The notes beneath the pieces are model-generated. The model did no database searches and was not told the origin of the DNA. It was given only the letters and a program-made list of their open reading frames with translations. Source: Actinostola sp. cb2023 (Eukaryota; Cnidaria; Anthozoa; Actiniaria; Actinostolidae). From it: a stretch of 64,000 nucleotides of DNA. Below are positions 10,782 through 41,954 of this stretch, piece by piece (the first letter of the stretch is position 1; the number at the start of each line of letters is the position of its first letter). The position numbers and the translations under genes were made by a program. The DNA lies in NCBI GenBank assembly GCA_033675265.1, contig JAUJYZ010001082.1:46001-110000 (forward strand). Direction: 5' to 3'.

Positions 10782-10850
10782 AAGAAGAATTTTCTCTCTC
10801 TCTCTCACTCCCCTTCCCCTCTCCCCAACTCCCCTTCCCCCTCCCCCAAA
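10752..10850. repeat. GAA microsatellite and CT-rich run
   Basis: An aag repeat of about 12 units is followed by tctctctc and ccctccccc runs. No gene. Confidence 0.9.
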
Positions 10851-12213
10851 ACGAAGACCACCAGCTACGCAAGCTACGTCATTGGTTTAGTAGAAATTGT
10901 ATCTTCTCATTCCTTCATCACTAGCATGATAGCCCGATCTTAGTATCATTGTGAAGGAGAGACTGTACACGAAGAAAGGAAGGCGATAATTTTACAGGGA
11001 AATAAGGCGACTATTTAGGTTAGTACCATGATTCTAGGCCTTTGTGTGAAGGACGAAACTTACAGCTTATCGGAAATCTCTCTTGTTGGCTGAATCACGT
11101 ATCGTGTTGGTTTTGAGTGGCGTACCAATTTCAAGAAGTCAATACAGCCATTCAGTTTGGTAGTCTTTGTTTTACATCGTTGTATCTTATAATCCCGGCA
11201 AAGGTATCGAGTCTAAGACCAGTGATGTTTACAAAGGGACAAGGGATATCATGTCGACTGATTGCCGAATGATTGTGTAAATAACATACGGTCATCCCGA
11301 TTGTGGAATATTTATATCTGTATATAACTGACTCACCAGTTCATTGAATGTCAAAGAGTTGCGTTGCTTGAGTGTTCTCGATGTTTGGCAACGGAAATGA
11401 CCAACTAAGTTGTGTCGTCTCTGCTGCTTGATCTGCTAAACTGTCTCCAAATATTGACGTGAGCAGTTGGTTTCAAGCTAGAGATGCAAAATATCTTAGC
11501 TCAGTTTTCGTAGGAGAATACAGTGGTTGTATAAATTTTGAACTTACAGTCAGGAATAGCTAGCTATAGCCATAACTGTAATTCAAAAATTGTGTGTGTT
11601 TCTCGACTGACTTTTGTAAGAAGACCATTGATTAAGTAATGGTCGAACTCGTCTTTCATCACAAAAGTAAGGATCGAGACAAACATATTGACTTTTGAAC
11701 AATAAAGTTGTACCGTATCATTAGAATCAGGCAGTTTAATTTGCTCATGCACATGATGTAGATTCATTTTACTTTGACCTACTTGTAATCAAATACGGCT
11801 TACAACTACAGCGCGTCCTTGGGGAGTTGCTCAAATGAGCCTCTAAGTGCGACGATGGATAAGATACTTTTCGACCGTGTTTCCGATCCGGATAATTATG
11901 TGTATTCTGTTCATAATACACTCCTCAATGCCGAGATATTGAACGTTTCTAGCTTATAACACGTATTTAAGTATAGGCTTTACTGTGGTTTTAGTAAACA
12001 CAATACACGTCATCCAAACTTGATGTCTACGATCAACACATCACGCACAGCCTCGCAACACGCAACACGCGCGGAGATCTTACCTTGGAAATTTTGATAG
12101 AATTTCAGCGACTGCCTTCGCGCTTGTCTCTCGTTTCAACGTGTTCAGTTGTTCATCCAATGGTACCCTATACTTTGTAATACTCTGTTGTATTTTTAAA
12201 ATATTCTCTAGAC
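10851..12213. other. Upstream region of the LDLa/Frizzled/CUB gene
   Basis: No coding exon was found. The 190 bp before the ATG are likely 5' UTR or promoter. A possible acceptor, attctctag, sits two bases before the ATG at 12214, so an upstream non-coding exon is possible. Confidence 0.35.
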
Positions 12214-29602
<17,389 letters not shown>

Positions 29603-29782
29603 GAGAAGATGATATGCGTACGTGAAACTTCATCATAACCGAGGTGACGTAAATGTAGTATATTCGTGTTTAGCTGCTCTTAAATCCAGATAGTGGTGAA
29701 TCAGCTGCACAACCGATAATTGCTATTGTCCTCGAGACGAAATTATAACATATATCATAGTTAGTCGTTCGTAAAGTCTTGT

Positions 29783-29788
29783 AATAAA
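29783..29788 (+). terminator. Possible polyadenylation signal
   Basis: AATAAA 181 bases after the proposed stop of the multidomain gene. A T-rich tract follows at about 29845. Confidence 0.4.
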
Positions 29789-29942
29789 AGGAATATTTTA
29801 CTAGTTTGGCTTCTTTCGTTCGTTTGTTTTTCATTTTGTTCCTTCTTTTTTTTTTTTTCCTAATTATTCGATTTCCGGGCTGCTTGGTTGAGTGCTGATA
29901 TTTCTTATGGAGTTGAGTCGATCCCTTCCTTTCTTTATTATA

Positions 29943-30258
29943 AATAGACCTTTTTACCGATACGGCGGCCATATTGAATTATGGGATGCCTAGTGGGCAA
30001 GCTAGTAACCGTTTGGCCATGAAAAACTACGAAAACTTAATTTAAAGCAATGAATTTGTACAAAATCATGCAACAATGCACAACACATGTAGATAGTAAG
30101 TCATACAACACCATGGTTAGAGTGAAATAGAAAAATAATATATTGACGCGACTCCACGCTGTACAGTTGTTGGGTCATTTGCACCCTGAGCATCCCATAA
30201 TGTTTTAGCCAAAACAATAGAATCCAAAATGGCCGCCGTATCGGTAAAAAGATCTATT
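29943..30258. mobile_element. MITE with ~30-bp inverted ends
   Basis: tttttaccgatacggcggcc at the left and ggccgccgtatcggtaaaaa at the right. It is 316 bp and begins about 340 bp after the proposed end of the multidomain gene. Confidence 0.85.
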
Positions 30259-30299
30259 GTCTGTCTGTGTTTTGTTGTCGTTGTTGTTGATCAAATTAA

Positions 30300-30440
30300 A
30301 AGTACAATATAATGTAACCGGCGTAATGTAACGTGATGCAACTTAATGAAAGGTAATGTAACGTAATGTAATAATGTAGCGTAATCAGTGTAACGTAACG
30401 TATTGTAATGTATAACGTAATGTTACCAATTGTAACGTTA
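30300..30440. repeat. Degenerate GTAATGTAAC repeat
   Basis: Irregular repeats of taacgtaatg and gtaatgtaac between two MITEs. Confidence 0.7.
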
Positions 30441-30465
30441 AAAATGAAAATGATATAATATAACA

Positions 30466-30748
30466 TACAGTCATTTGCAAAAATTCTGGCCGCTAAGAAA
30501 TATCAATATATCAATATATCGGGTGCATTATGGGTAATTAAATAATACTATTTTGAGTTTCCTAACTTATTAAATGAAACAAAATACAAACGTACGACTA
30601 AAATAAACATTATACTAATTATTTCTACCAACTTTGCTGGCGTTAACCCGCTTTAATGGGAATTTTCGATTATTTAATTACCCATAATGCACCCGATATA
30701 TTGATATATTGATATATCGTGGCGGCCAGAATTTTTGCAAATGACTGT
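30466..30748. mobile_element. MITE with ~60-bp inverted ends
   Basis: cagtcatttgcaaaaattct at the left mirrors agaatttttgcaaatgactg at the right, continuing through tatcgggtgcattatgggta. It is 283 bp. Confidence 0.9.
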
Positions 30749-30750
30749 AA

Positions 30751-30930
30751 TAAGAATATAGGTGTTGTCTCTGACTTGAAGTTTATATTGAAAAGTTATT
30801 TTTCAAACTGACGTTTTGCTATTTTAACGTTTTCCATCACACTGAAGAAGGTCTCTGAGACCGAAACGTCTGTTTGAAAAATAACTTTTCAATATAAACT
30901 TCAAGTCAGAGGCAACACCTATATTCTTAT
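30751..30930. mobile_element. Inverted-repeat element with hairpin-GAAA motif
   Basis: taagaatataggtgttg...ctgacttgaagtttatattg at the left is repeated inverted at the right. Near the centre, ctgaaga is followed by ggtctctgagacc and then gaaacgtc. This is the order of the hammerhead core seen at 9880-9908, but no stem I can be paired. Confidence 0.8.
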
Positions 30931-30967
30931 TATTATGTTTCCTGACTGTAACAATTTGTAAGTAATA

Positions 30968-31050
30968 GATACAATATGAACGGCCGAACTGTATCAGGTA
31001 TTCGGCGAGCCATTGTAAATACCATACAGTTCGGACGCGAATATTGTATC
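30968..31050. repeat. Imperfect 83-bp palindrome
   Basis: gatacaatatgaacggccga and cgaactgtat pair with atacagttcgg and gcgaatattgtatc. Probably another small MITE. Confidence 0.7.
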
Positions 31051-31434
31051 TGACTTATCGAATCCAACGATGTATAAGTGGATGTTTAGCTATAATTTGG
31101 ATGATAGGAAACAGTTTGACCGAGAAAATCCAAGTTAAAGTTGAATGCAAATGAGGACGATTCTGTATCCGATTTACAGATGTTTGCTACGCTTATGATT
31201 TCTATTGTATTTCCCTCATTAATTATTCATGAATTCGATAACGTCAGTTATAATAATAGTTATAATATTCATTAATAATTCATTAGGCAGCTGTCCAATC
31301 TGTGCTCAGTATTCTGGTCACGTGGCTACCTTGTAACTCCCATACAATTTCCAAGAAACTAAAAGCACGGGGAGGGTTTGAATAGTTGGCAAGGAATAGG
31401 TGGGGTTGATTAATTACTGCAATTGTTCATAAGC

Positions 31435-31555
31435 CTGATACAGAATAGTAATAAAGCTTATTAGTATTCTGTATCTGATACAGAATACTAATAGTCCTTA
31501 TTAGTATTTTGTATCAGATACAGAATACTAATAAGCTCTATAAGTATTCTGTATC
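31435..31555. repeat. Stacked GATACAGAATACTAATA hairpins
   Basis: gatacagaatactaata and its inverse tattagtattctgtatc alternate three times, giving several alternative hairpins. Confidence 0.8.
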
Positions 31556-32578
31556 GATCAATGCATTATATGAGAGGAACAATACATTATCCTAAAAGCT
31601 AATTAAGAAAAATCAGTACACGTTAGATTTTGTTCCGCAGTTTCTTTAATGTAACTCCTTTCCTCTATTGGAGCTTAGCACCTTCACAGTTTTAACTTAC
31701 TTACTAATGATACAATCATTGGATTTCTAGCTTTGTGCGGCAATACTTTCACAATCTCAAATAAATTATATTAAACAAACTTTGAAAGACACGAGATTAC
31801 TTCAAAATTAAGGACTTCGCACAGTTCTCGCTAAATATTGCGTTACTTGCTACATTATTCTTTTCAAGAACCTCGAATTAGAAGATTGTAAAGTATATAA
31901 TGTTAGTCGAACTAGAACTTCATACGGAATTTATGTGTCAAAAGAAAGTCAATAGACTCTTTCCTTGCTACCTTGTTTTTACGAGACATCTGCCAGAAAT
32001 CTTTACACTCCACTACTTCGGTAGCAGTTTGGGCACATTCCCTCAATAACTGACTCTCTTGTGATGCACTTTTGGCAGTTTACGAAAATTGTCAGCCATC
32101 GTCTCAAACGCCCGTCTTAGCTCTGACCTTCCTGTGAGAACTGTTGTTCTTGATTTGATTGAAAAGAATCAAAACTCCGTTCGCATTCACAATTAAAGCG
32201 CCCTTTGAAAACCAAACAAAAGTGTAAATGTATTCTAAATGAAAAAGCAGGCATATTACATATTTGCCGTATTTGTTCTTTGTATATGACTCAATGAGCA
32301 ATCAACTCTATTCAAAAACTATCAAGTATGAAAGGGAATAAAACATATATTAAACAATCGATATCTTAACTAAGCTATCATACGAAACTGCCTTCATTGT
32401 TTAGTGCGGTCAAGCAATCGGAATGAGAATTGAATGCTAAAAGAACAGTTATTTAATTATTACTGATATTCTTTTCATCTCAATCAGATATTGACTACAA
32501 TTCTGGTTGAAACGCCTATGATTAACAATATCATTAACAATGATTAACAATATCATAAGTATTTTACAATATTCGTGA
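31556..32578. other. Gene-free AT-rich stretch
   Basis: No exon, repeat array or clear element ends seen, apart from a duplicated gattaacaatatcat word near 32520-32550. Confidence 0.4.
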
Positions 32579-32643
32579 CAATGTTGTATCTTATTTACAA
32601 TCTTTCGCCTTCGGCTCGAGATTGTAAATAAGATACAACATTG
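32579..32643. repeat. Perfect hairpin at left edge of the 108-bp array
   Basis: caatgttgtatcttatttac plus aatct pairs exactly with its inverse across a 15-base loop (ttcgccttcggctcg). The stem word attgtaaataa also occurs in each 108-bp unit. Confidence 0.9.
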
Positions 32644-32648
32644 CCACT

Positions 32649-35600
32649 CATATTGTAAATAATAGATAATTACTAATATAAATATAGGTTATTTACTGGT
32701 CGGGATAGAGAAAAACCGTGCTAGAGTTCTTGAGTGTTGTCACGGCCGAGAGAACTCATATTGTAAATAATACATAATTACTAATATAAATATAGGTTAT
32801 TTACTGGTCGGGATAGAGAAAAACCGTGCTAGAGTTCTTGAGTGTTGTCACGGCCGAGAGAACTCATATTGTAAATAATACATAATTACTAATATAAATA
32901 TAGGTTATTTACTGGTCGGGATAGAGAAAAACCGTGCTAGAGTTCTTGAGTGTTGTCACGGCCGAGAGAACTCATATTGTAAATAATACATAATTACTAA
33001 TATAAATATAGGTTATTTACTGGTCGGGATAGAGAAAAACCGTGCTAGAGTTCTTGAGTGTTGTCACGGCCGAGAGAACTCATATTGTAAATAATACATA
33101 ATTACTAATATAAATATAGGTTATTTACTGGTCGGGATAGAGAAAAACCGTGCTAGAGTTCTTGAGTGTTGTCACGGCCGAGAGAACTCATATTGTAAAT
33201 AATAGATAATTACTAATATAAATATAGGTTATTTACTGGTCGGGATAGAGAAAAACCGTGCTAGAGTTCTTGAGTGTTGTCACGGCCGAGAGAACTCATA
33301 TTGTAAATAATACATAATTACTAATATAAATATAGGTTATTTACTGGTCGGGATAGAGAAAAACCGTGCTAGAGTTCTTGAGTGTTGTCACGGCCGAGAG
33401 AACTCATATTGTAAATAATACATAATTACTAATATAAATATAGGTTATTTACTGGTCGGGATAGAGAAAAAACCGTGCTAGAGTTCTTGAGTGTTGTCAC
33501 GGCCGAGAGAACTCATATTGTAAATAATACATAATTACTAATATAAATATAGGTTATTTACTGGTCGGGATAGAGAAAAACCGTGCTAGAGTTCTTGAGT
33601 GTTGTCACGGCCGAGAGAACTCATATTGTAAATAATACATAATTACTAATATAAATATAGGTTATTTACTGGTCGGGATAGAGAAAAACCGTGCTAGAGT
33701 TCTTGAGTGTTGTCACGGCCGAGAGAACTCATATTGTAAATAATACATAATTACTAATATAAATATAGGTTATTTACTGGTCGGGATAGAGAAAAACCGT
33801 GCTAGAGTTCTTGAGTGTTGTCACGGCCGAGAGAACTCATATTGTAAATAATACATAATTACTAATATAAATATAGGTTATTTACTGGTCGGGATAGAGA
33901 AAAACCGTGCTAGAGTTCTTGAGTGTTGTCACGGCCGAGAGAACTCATATCGTAAATAATACATAATTACTAATATAAATATAGGTTATTTACTGGTCGG
34001 GATAGAGAAAAACCGTGCTAGAGTTCTTGAGTGTTGTCACGGCCGAGAGAACTCATATTGTAATAATACATAATTACTAATATAAATATAGGTTATTTAC
34101 TGGTCGGGATAGAGAAAAACCGTGCTAGAGTTCTTGAGTGTTGTCACGGCCGAGAGAACTCATATTGTAAATAATACATAATTACTAATATAAATATAGG
34201 TTATTTACTGGTCGGGATAGAGAAAAACCGTGCTAGAGTTCTTGAGTGTTGTCACGGCCGAGAGAACTCATATTGTAAATAATACATAATTACTAATATA
34301 AATATAGGTTATTTACTGGTCGGGATAGAGAAAAACCGTGCTAGAGTTCTTGAGTGTTGTCACGGCCGAGAGAACTCATATTGTAAATAATACATAATTA
34401 CTAATATAAATATAGGTTATTTACTGGTCGGGATAGAGAAAAACCGTGCTAGAGTTCTTGAGTGTTGTCACGGCCGAGAAAACTCATATTGTAAATAATA
34501 CATAATTACTAATATAAATATAGGTTATTTACTGGTCGGGATAGAGAAAAACCGTGCTAGAGTTCTTGAGTGTTGTCACGGCCGAGAGAACTCATATTGT
34601 AAATAATACATAATTACTAATATAAATATAGGTTATTTACTGGTCGGGATAGAGAAAAAACCGTGCTAGAGTTCTTGAGTGTTGTCACGGCCGAGAGAAC
34701 TCATATTGTAAATAATACATAATTACTAATATAAATATAGGTTATTTACTGGTCGGGATAGAGAAAAACCGTGCTAGAGTTCTTGAGTGTTGTCACGGCC
34801 GAGAGAACTCATATTGTAAATAATACATAATTACTAATATAAATATAGGTTATTTACTGGTCGGGATAGAGAAAAACCGTGCTAGAGTTCTTGAGTGTTG
34901 TCACGGCCGAGAGAACTCATATTGTAAATAATACATAATTACTAATATAAATATAGGTTATTTACTGGTCGGGATAGAGAAAAACCGTGCTAGAGTTCTT
35001 GAGTGTTGTCACGGCCGAGAGAACTCATATTGTAAATAATACATAATTACTAATATAAATATAGGTTATTTACTGGTCGGGATAGAGAAAAACCGTGCTA
35101 GAGTTCTTGAGTGTTGTCACGGCCGAGAGAACTCATATTGTAAATAATAGATAATTACTAATATAAATATAGGTTATTTACTGGTCGGGATAGAGAAAAA
35201 CCGTGCTAGAGTTCTTGAGTGTTGTCACGGCCGAGAGAACTCATATTGTAAATAATACATAATTACTAATATAAATATAGGTTATTTACTGGTCGGGATA
35301 GAGAAAAACCGTGCTAGAGTTCTTGAGTGTTGTCACGGCCCGAGAGAACTCATATTGTAAATAATACATAATTACTAATATAAATATAGGTTATTTACTG
35401 GTCGGGATAGAGAAAAACCGTGCTAGAGTTCTTGAGTGTTGTCACGGCCGAGAGAACTCATATTGTAAATAATACATAATTACTAATATAAATATAGGTT
35501 ATTTACTGGTCGGGATAGAGAAAAACCGTGCTAGAGTTCTTGAGTGTTGTCACGGCCGAGAGAACTCATATTGTAAATAATACATAATTACTAATATAAA

Positions 35601-38600
35601 TATAGGTTATTTACTGGTCGGGATAGAGAAAAACCGTGCTAGAGTTCTTGAGTGTTGTCACGGCCGAGAGAACTCATATTGTAAATAATACATAATTACT
35701 AATATAAATATAGGTTATTTACTGGTCGGGATAGAGAAAAACCGTGCTAGAGTTCTTGAGTGTTGTCACGGCCGAGAGAACTCATATTGTAAATAATACA
35801 TAATTACTAATATAAATATAGGTTATTTACTGGTCGGGATAGAGAAAAACCGTGCTAGAGTTCTTGAGTGTTGTCACGGCCGAGAGAACTCATATTGTAA
35901 ATAATAGATAATTACTAATATAAATATAGGTTATTTACTGGTCGGGATAGAGAAAAACCGTGCTAGAGTTCTTGAGTGTTGTCACGGCCGAGAGAACTCA
36001 TATTGTAAATAATACATAATTACTAATATAAATATAGGTTATTTACTGGTCGGGATAGAGAAAAACCGTGCTAGAGTTCTTGAGTGTTGTCACGGCCGAG
36101 AGAACTCATATTGTAAATAATACATAATTACTAATATAAATATAGGTTATTTACTGGTCGGGATAGAGAAAAACCGTGCTAGAGTTCTTGAGTGTTGTCA
36201 CGGCCGAGAGAACTCATATTGTAAATAATACATAATTACTAATATAAATATAGGTTATTTACTGGTCGGGATAGAGAAAAAACCGTGCTAGAGTTCTTGA
36301 GTGTTGTCACGGCCGAGAGAACTCATATTGTAAATAATACATAATTACTAATATAAATATAGGTTATTTACTGGTCGGGATAGAGAAAAACCGTGCTAGA
36401 GTTCTTGAGTGTTGTCACGGCCGAGAGAACTCATATTGTAAATAATACATAATTACTAATATAAATATAGGTTATTTACTGGTCGGGATAGAGAAAAACC
36501 GTGCTAGAGTTCTTGAGTGTTGTCACGGCCGAGAGAACTCATATTGTAAATAATACATAATTACTAATATAAATATAGGTTATTTACTGGTCGGGATAGA
36601 GAAAAACCGTGCTAGAGTTCTTGAGTGTTGTCACGGCCGAGAGAACTCATATTGTAAATAATACATAATTACTAATATAAATATAGGTTATTTACTGGTC
36701 GGGATAGAGAAAAACCGTGCTAGAGTTCTTGAGTGTTGTCACGGCCGAGAGAACTCATATTGTAAATAATACATAATTACTAATATAAATATAGGTTATT
36801 TACTGGTCGGGATAGAGAAAAACCGTGCTAGAGTTCTTGAGTGTTGTCACGGCCGAGAGAACTCATATTGTAAATAATACATAATTACTAATATAAATAT
36901 AGGTTATTTACTGGTCGGGATAGAGAAAAACCGTGCTAGAGTTCTTGAGTGTTGTCACGGCCGAGAGAACTCATATTGTAAATAATACATAATTACTAAT
37001 ATAAATATAGGTTATTTACTGGTCGGGATAGAGAAAAACCGTGCTAGAGTTCTTGAGTGTTGTCACGGCCGAGAGAACTCATATTGTAAATAATACATAA
37101 TTACTAATATAAATATAGGTTATTTACTGGTCGGGATAGAGAAAAACCGTGCTAGAGTTCTTGAGTGTTGTCACGGCCGAGAGAACTCATATTGTAAATA
37201 ATACATAATTACTAATATAAATATAGGTTATTTACTGGTCGGGATAGAGAAAAACCGTGCTAGAGTTCTTGAGTGTTGTCACGGCCGAGAGAACTCATAT
37301 TGTAAATAATACATAATTACTAATATAAATATAGGTTATTTACTGGTCGGGATAGAGAAAAACCGTGCTAGAGTTCTTGAGTGTTGTCACGGCCGAGAGA
37401 ACTCATATTGTAAATAATACATAATTACTAATATAAATATAGGTTATTTACTGGTCGGGATAGAGAAAAACCGTGCTAGAGTTCTTGAGTGTTGTCACGG
37501 CCGAGAGAACTCATATCGTAAATAATACATAATTACTAATATAAATATAGGTTATTTACTGGTCGGGATAGAAAAACCGTGCTAGAGTTCTTGAGTGTTG
37601 TCACGGCCGAGAGAACTCATATTGTAAATAATACATAATTACTAATATAAATATAGGTTATTTACTGGTCGGGATAGAGAAAAACCGTGCTAGAGTTCTT
37701 GAGTGTTGTCACGGCCGAGAGAACTCATATTGTAAATAATACATAATTACTAATATAAATATAGGTTATTTACTGGTCGGGATAGAGAAAAACCGTGCTA
37801 GAGTTCTTGAGTGTTGTCACGGCCGAGAGAACTCATATTGTAAATAATACATAATTACTAATATAAATATAGGTTATTTACTGGTCGGGATAGAGAAAAA
37901 CCGTGCTAGAGTTCTTGAGTGTTGTCACGGCCGAGAGAACTCATATTGTAAATAATACATAATTACTAATATAAATATAGGTTATTTACTGGTCGGGATA
38001 GAGAAAAAACCGTGCTAGAGTTCTTGAGTGTTGTCACGGCCGAGAGAACTCATATCGTAAATAATAATCATAATTACTAATATAAATATAGGTTATTTAC
38101 TGGTCGGGATAGAGAAAAACCGTGCTAGAGTTCTTGAGTGTTGTCACGGCCGAGAGAACTCATATTGTAAATAATACATAATTACTAATATAAATATAGG
38201 TTATTTACTGGTCGGGATAGAGAAAAACCGTGCTAGAGTTCTTGAGTGTTGTCACGGCCGAGAGAACTCATATTGTAAATAATACATAATTACTAATATA
38301 AATATAGGTTATTTACTGGTCGGGATAGAGAAAAACCGTGCTAGAGTTCTTGAGTGTTGTCACGGCCGAGAGAACTCATATTGTAAATAATACATAATTA
38401 CTAATATAAATATAGGTTATTTACTGGTCGGGATAGAGAAAAACCGTGCTAGAGTTCTTGAGTGTTGTCACGGCCGAGAGAACTCATATTGTAAATAATA
38501 CATAATTACTAATATAAATATAGGTTATTTACTGGTCGGGATAGAGAAAAACCGTGCTAGAGTTCTTGAGTGTTGTCACGGCCGAGAGAACTCATATTGT

Positions 38601-40650
38601 AAATAATACATAATTACTAATATAAATATAGGTTATTTACTGGTCGGGATAGAGAAAAACCGTGCTAGAGTTCTTGAGTGTTGTCACGGCCGAGAGAACT
38701 CATATTGTAAATAATACATAATTACTAATATAAATATAGGTTATTTACTGGTCGGGATAGAGAAAAACCGTGCTAGAGTTCTTGAGTGTTGTCACGGCCG
38801 AGAGAACTCATATTGTAAATAATACATAATTACTAATATAAATATAGGTTATTTACTGGTCGGGATAGAGAAAAACCGTGCTAGAGTTCTTGAGTGTTGT
38901 CACGGCCGAGAGAACTCATATTGTAAATAATACATAATTACTAATATAAATATAGGTTATTTACTGGTCGGGATAGAGAAAAACCGTGCTAGAGTTCTTG
39001 AGTGTTGTCACGGCCGAGAGAACTCATATTGTAAATAATACATAATTACTAATATAAATATAGGTTATTTACTGGTCGGGATAGAGAAAAACCGTGCTAG
39101 AGTTCTTGAGTGTTGTCACGGCCGAGAGAACTCATATTGTAAATAATACATAATTACTAATATAAATATAGGTTATTTACTGGTCGGGATAGAGAAAAAC
39201 CGTGCTAGAGTTCTTGAGTGTTGTCACGGCCGAGAGAACTCATATTGTAAATAATACATAATTACTAATATAAATATAGGTTATTTACTGGTCGGGATAG
39301 AGAAAAACCGTGCTAGAGTTCTTGAGTGTTGTCACGGCCGAGAGAACTCATATTGTAAATAATAGATAATTACTAATATAAATATAGGTTATTTACTGGT
39401 CGGGATAGAGAAAAACCGTGCTAGAGTTCTTGAGTGTTGTCACGGCCGAGAGAACTCATATTGTAAATAATACATAATTACTAATATAAATATAGGTTAT
39501 TTACTGGTCGGGATAGAGAAAAACCGTGCTAGAGTTCTTGAGTGTTGTCACGGCCGAGAGAACTCATATTGTAAATAATACATAATTACTAATATAAATA
39601 TAGGTTATTTACTGGTCGGGATAGAGAAAAACCGTGCTAGAGTTCTTGAGTGTTGTCACGGCCGAGAGAACTCATATTGTAAATAATACATAATTACTAA
39701 TATAAATATAGGTTATTTACTGGTCGGGATAGAGAAAAACCGTGCTAGAGTTCTTGAGTGTTGTCACGGCCGAGAGAACTCATATTGTAAATAATACATA
39801 ATTACTAATATAAATATAGGTTATTTACTGGTCGGGATAGAGAAAAACCGTGCTAGAGTTCTTGAGTGTTGTCACGGCCGAGAGAACTCATATTGTAAAT
39901 AATACATAATTACTAATATAAATATAGGTTATTTACTGGTCGGGATAGAGAAAAACCGTGCTAGAGTTCTTGAGTGTTGTCACGGCCGAGAGAACTCATA
40001 TTGTAAATAATACATAATTACTAATATAAATATAGGTTATTTACTGGTCGGGATAGAGAAAAACCGTGCTAGAGTTCTTGAGTGTTGTCACGGCCGAGAG
40101 AACTCATATTGTAAATAATACATAATTACTAATATAAATATAGGTTATTTACTGGTCGGGATAGAGAAAACCGTGCTAGAGTTCTTGAGTGTTGTCACGG
40201 CCGAGAGAACTCATATTGTAAATAATACATAATTACTAATATAAATATAGGTTATTTACTGGTCGGGATAGAGAAAAACCGTGCTAGAGTTCTTGAGTGT
40301 TGTCACGGCCGAGAGAACTCATATTGTAAATAATACATAATTACTAATATAAATATAAATATAGGTTATTTACTGGTCGGGATAGAGAAAAACCGTGCTA
40401 GAGTTCTTGAGTGTTGTCACGGCCGAGAGAACTCATATTGTAAATAATACATAATTACTAATATAAATATAGGTTATTTACTGGTCGGGATAGAGAAAAA
40501 CCGTGCTAGAGTTCTTGAGTGTTGTCACGGCCGAGAGAACTCATATTGTAAATAATACATAATTACTAATATAAATATAGGTTATTTACTGGTCGGGATA
40601 GAGAAAAACCGTGCTAGAGTTCTTGAGTGTTGTCACGGCCGAGAGAACTC
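32649..40650. repeat. 108-bp satellite array, about 74 copies
   Basis: Eight kilobases of nearly identical 108-bp units (catattgtaaataatacat ... cacggccgagagaact). Rare variants are 'agataat' for 'acataat' (near 32661, 33201, 35148, 35905, 39361), 'catatcg' (33946, 37513, 38052) and single-base length changes in the A-run. Each unit contains the 7-bp stem GAGTTCT/AGAACTC around a 20-base loop. There is no ORF of note. Homogeneity implies recent amplification or gene conversion. Confidence 0.97.
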
Positions 40651-41005
40651 CGGACCGAACTATGCCGCGGTAAATAAATATATGACTTTTTTTTTCCTTG
40701 TGATTATTTTCTCCAACTGTTTGTCATGATTACTGAAAACGGTAAAAAAAGCACAGATTAAGAAAATAAAAATATTGTGTTGGTGATGAACAGTCCAGTA
40801 TCTTATCTATCAACAACCAATCAGAGCGCGCGATTTATTAGAATACCGGTTCGGAAAAGATATTTAGGTCTTATTAACCGAGCGGGAGGTGAGTAGAGGT
40901 GGATATTTACCGAGCGGCGGGGTAAATACAAACCACTACTCACCGACACTGAGGGGAATAATTGTTTTAGTATATACCACACAAGTGAATAGCCAGCCAA
41001 ATATA

Positions 41006-41174
41006 TAAAATTTATTTTCAAGAGTCACGCTCGCGAAACGTGACGCCATCTTGTTTTGCTCGGAGGTTTTATCTCTCCCGGAAAATTTTGAAATGCTACA
41101 TTTCAAAATTTTCCGGGAGAGATAAACAAGATGGCGTCACGTTTCGCGAGCGTGACTCTTGAAAATAAATTTAT
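41006..41174. mobile_element. Near-perfect palindromic element
   Basis: aaatttattttcaagagtca...gaaacgtgacgccatcttgtt is repeated inverted at the right. A central second palindrome pairs tctcccggaaaattttgaaa with its inverse. The two halves differ mainly by an 11-base insertion (ttgctcggagg), so the hairpin is one of the strongest in the window. Confidence 0.9.
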
Positions 41175-41954
41175 AGGTCCTCTTCCTGCAATTTCAACGT
41201 ACTTTCAAGCTAATATAAAACGACTTTCAAGCTAATGTAAATCGTACTAACGTATTTTGTCTTACTTATTTTTTTGCATAATTTAGAAACCAAACTTTAA
41301 TATCTTTTCTTTTTAGTTACCCTAGTTTACTGGTTGCAAATATATTCTGAGCTTTGGGTACTCGTGAATTTGCAATGATCGTTCTAATAAAACGTTGAAA
41401 ATAAAAAGAGTTATACAGAACTGCGACTTGTAAGCCTGTGTAAGAACGAGGCTAATCATTGTCTTCCAAGTCGGTCAAGTCTTTAACATAGCCCACATAT
41501 GCAGAACACCGAACTCAAATTTAACGAAACAGTTTTTATTAATGCGACTGCTAAATACTGACATCAGGGATACTTGGATAAAGATCAGCCAACTTTTATA
41601 TATTGACAAAGAACAAGCAATACGATATACACAAAACAGAAAAGCCTTCGCAGGACTTCTACAACACAAGAACTTTGTTTTCTAATCATAGATCAAGTCC
41701 CTGCTGATCAACAAGAGTTTGAACTATTAGCGCAACAATACTGTTACTGGTAATTGGAACTCTAGTAAAAAAGCTTGCAATAGAATTGCTGTGCTCGCTT
41801 TTATGCTTTTTACGAGGCATATATCTGAACAATCTCCTGAAAAAAAGACATTGTTTTCTCTTCAAGGGGGGTTCGTTCGAACCCCTCGAACCCCCCTTCC
41901 TATATACGCGCCTGGCAGTGATTGCATTTCGGTGGCAAAAGTCCAGTTTTATCT

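Noticed and set aside
32649..40650. CRISPR-like array
   Set aside because: Units are contiguous and nearly identical with no variable spacers, and the genome is eukaryotic; it is a satellite.
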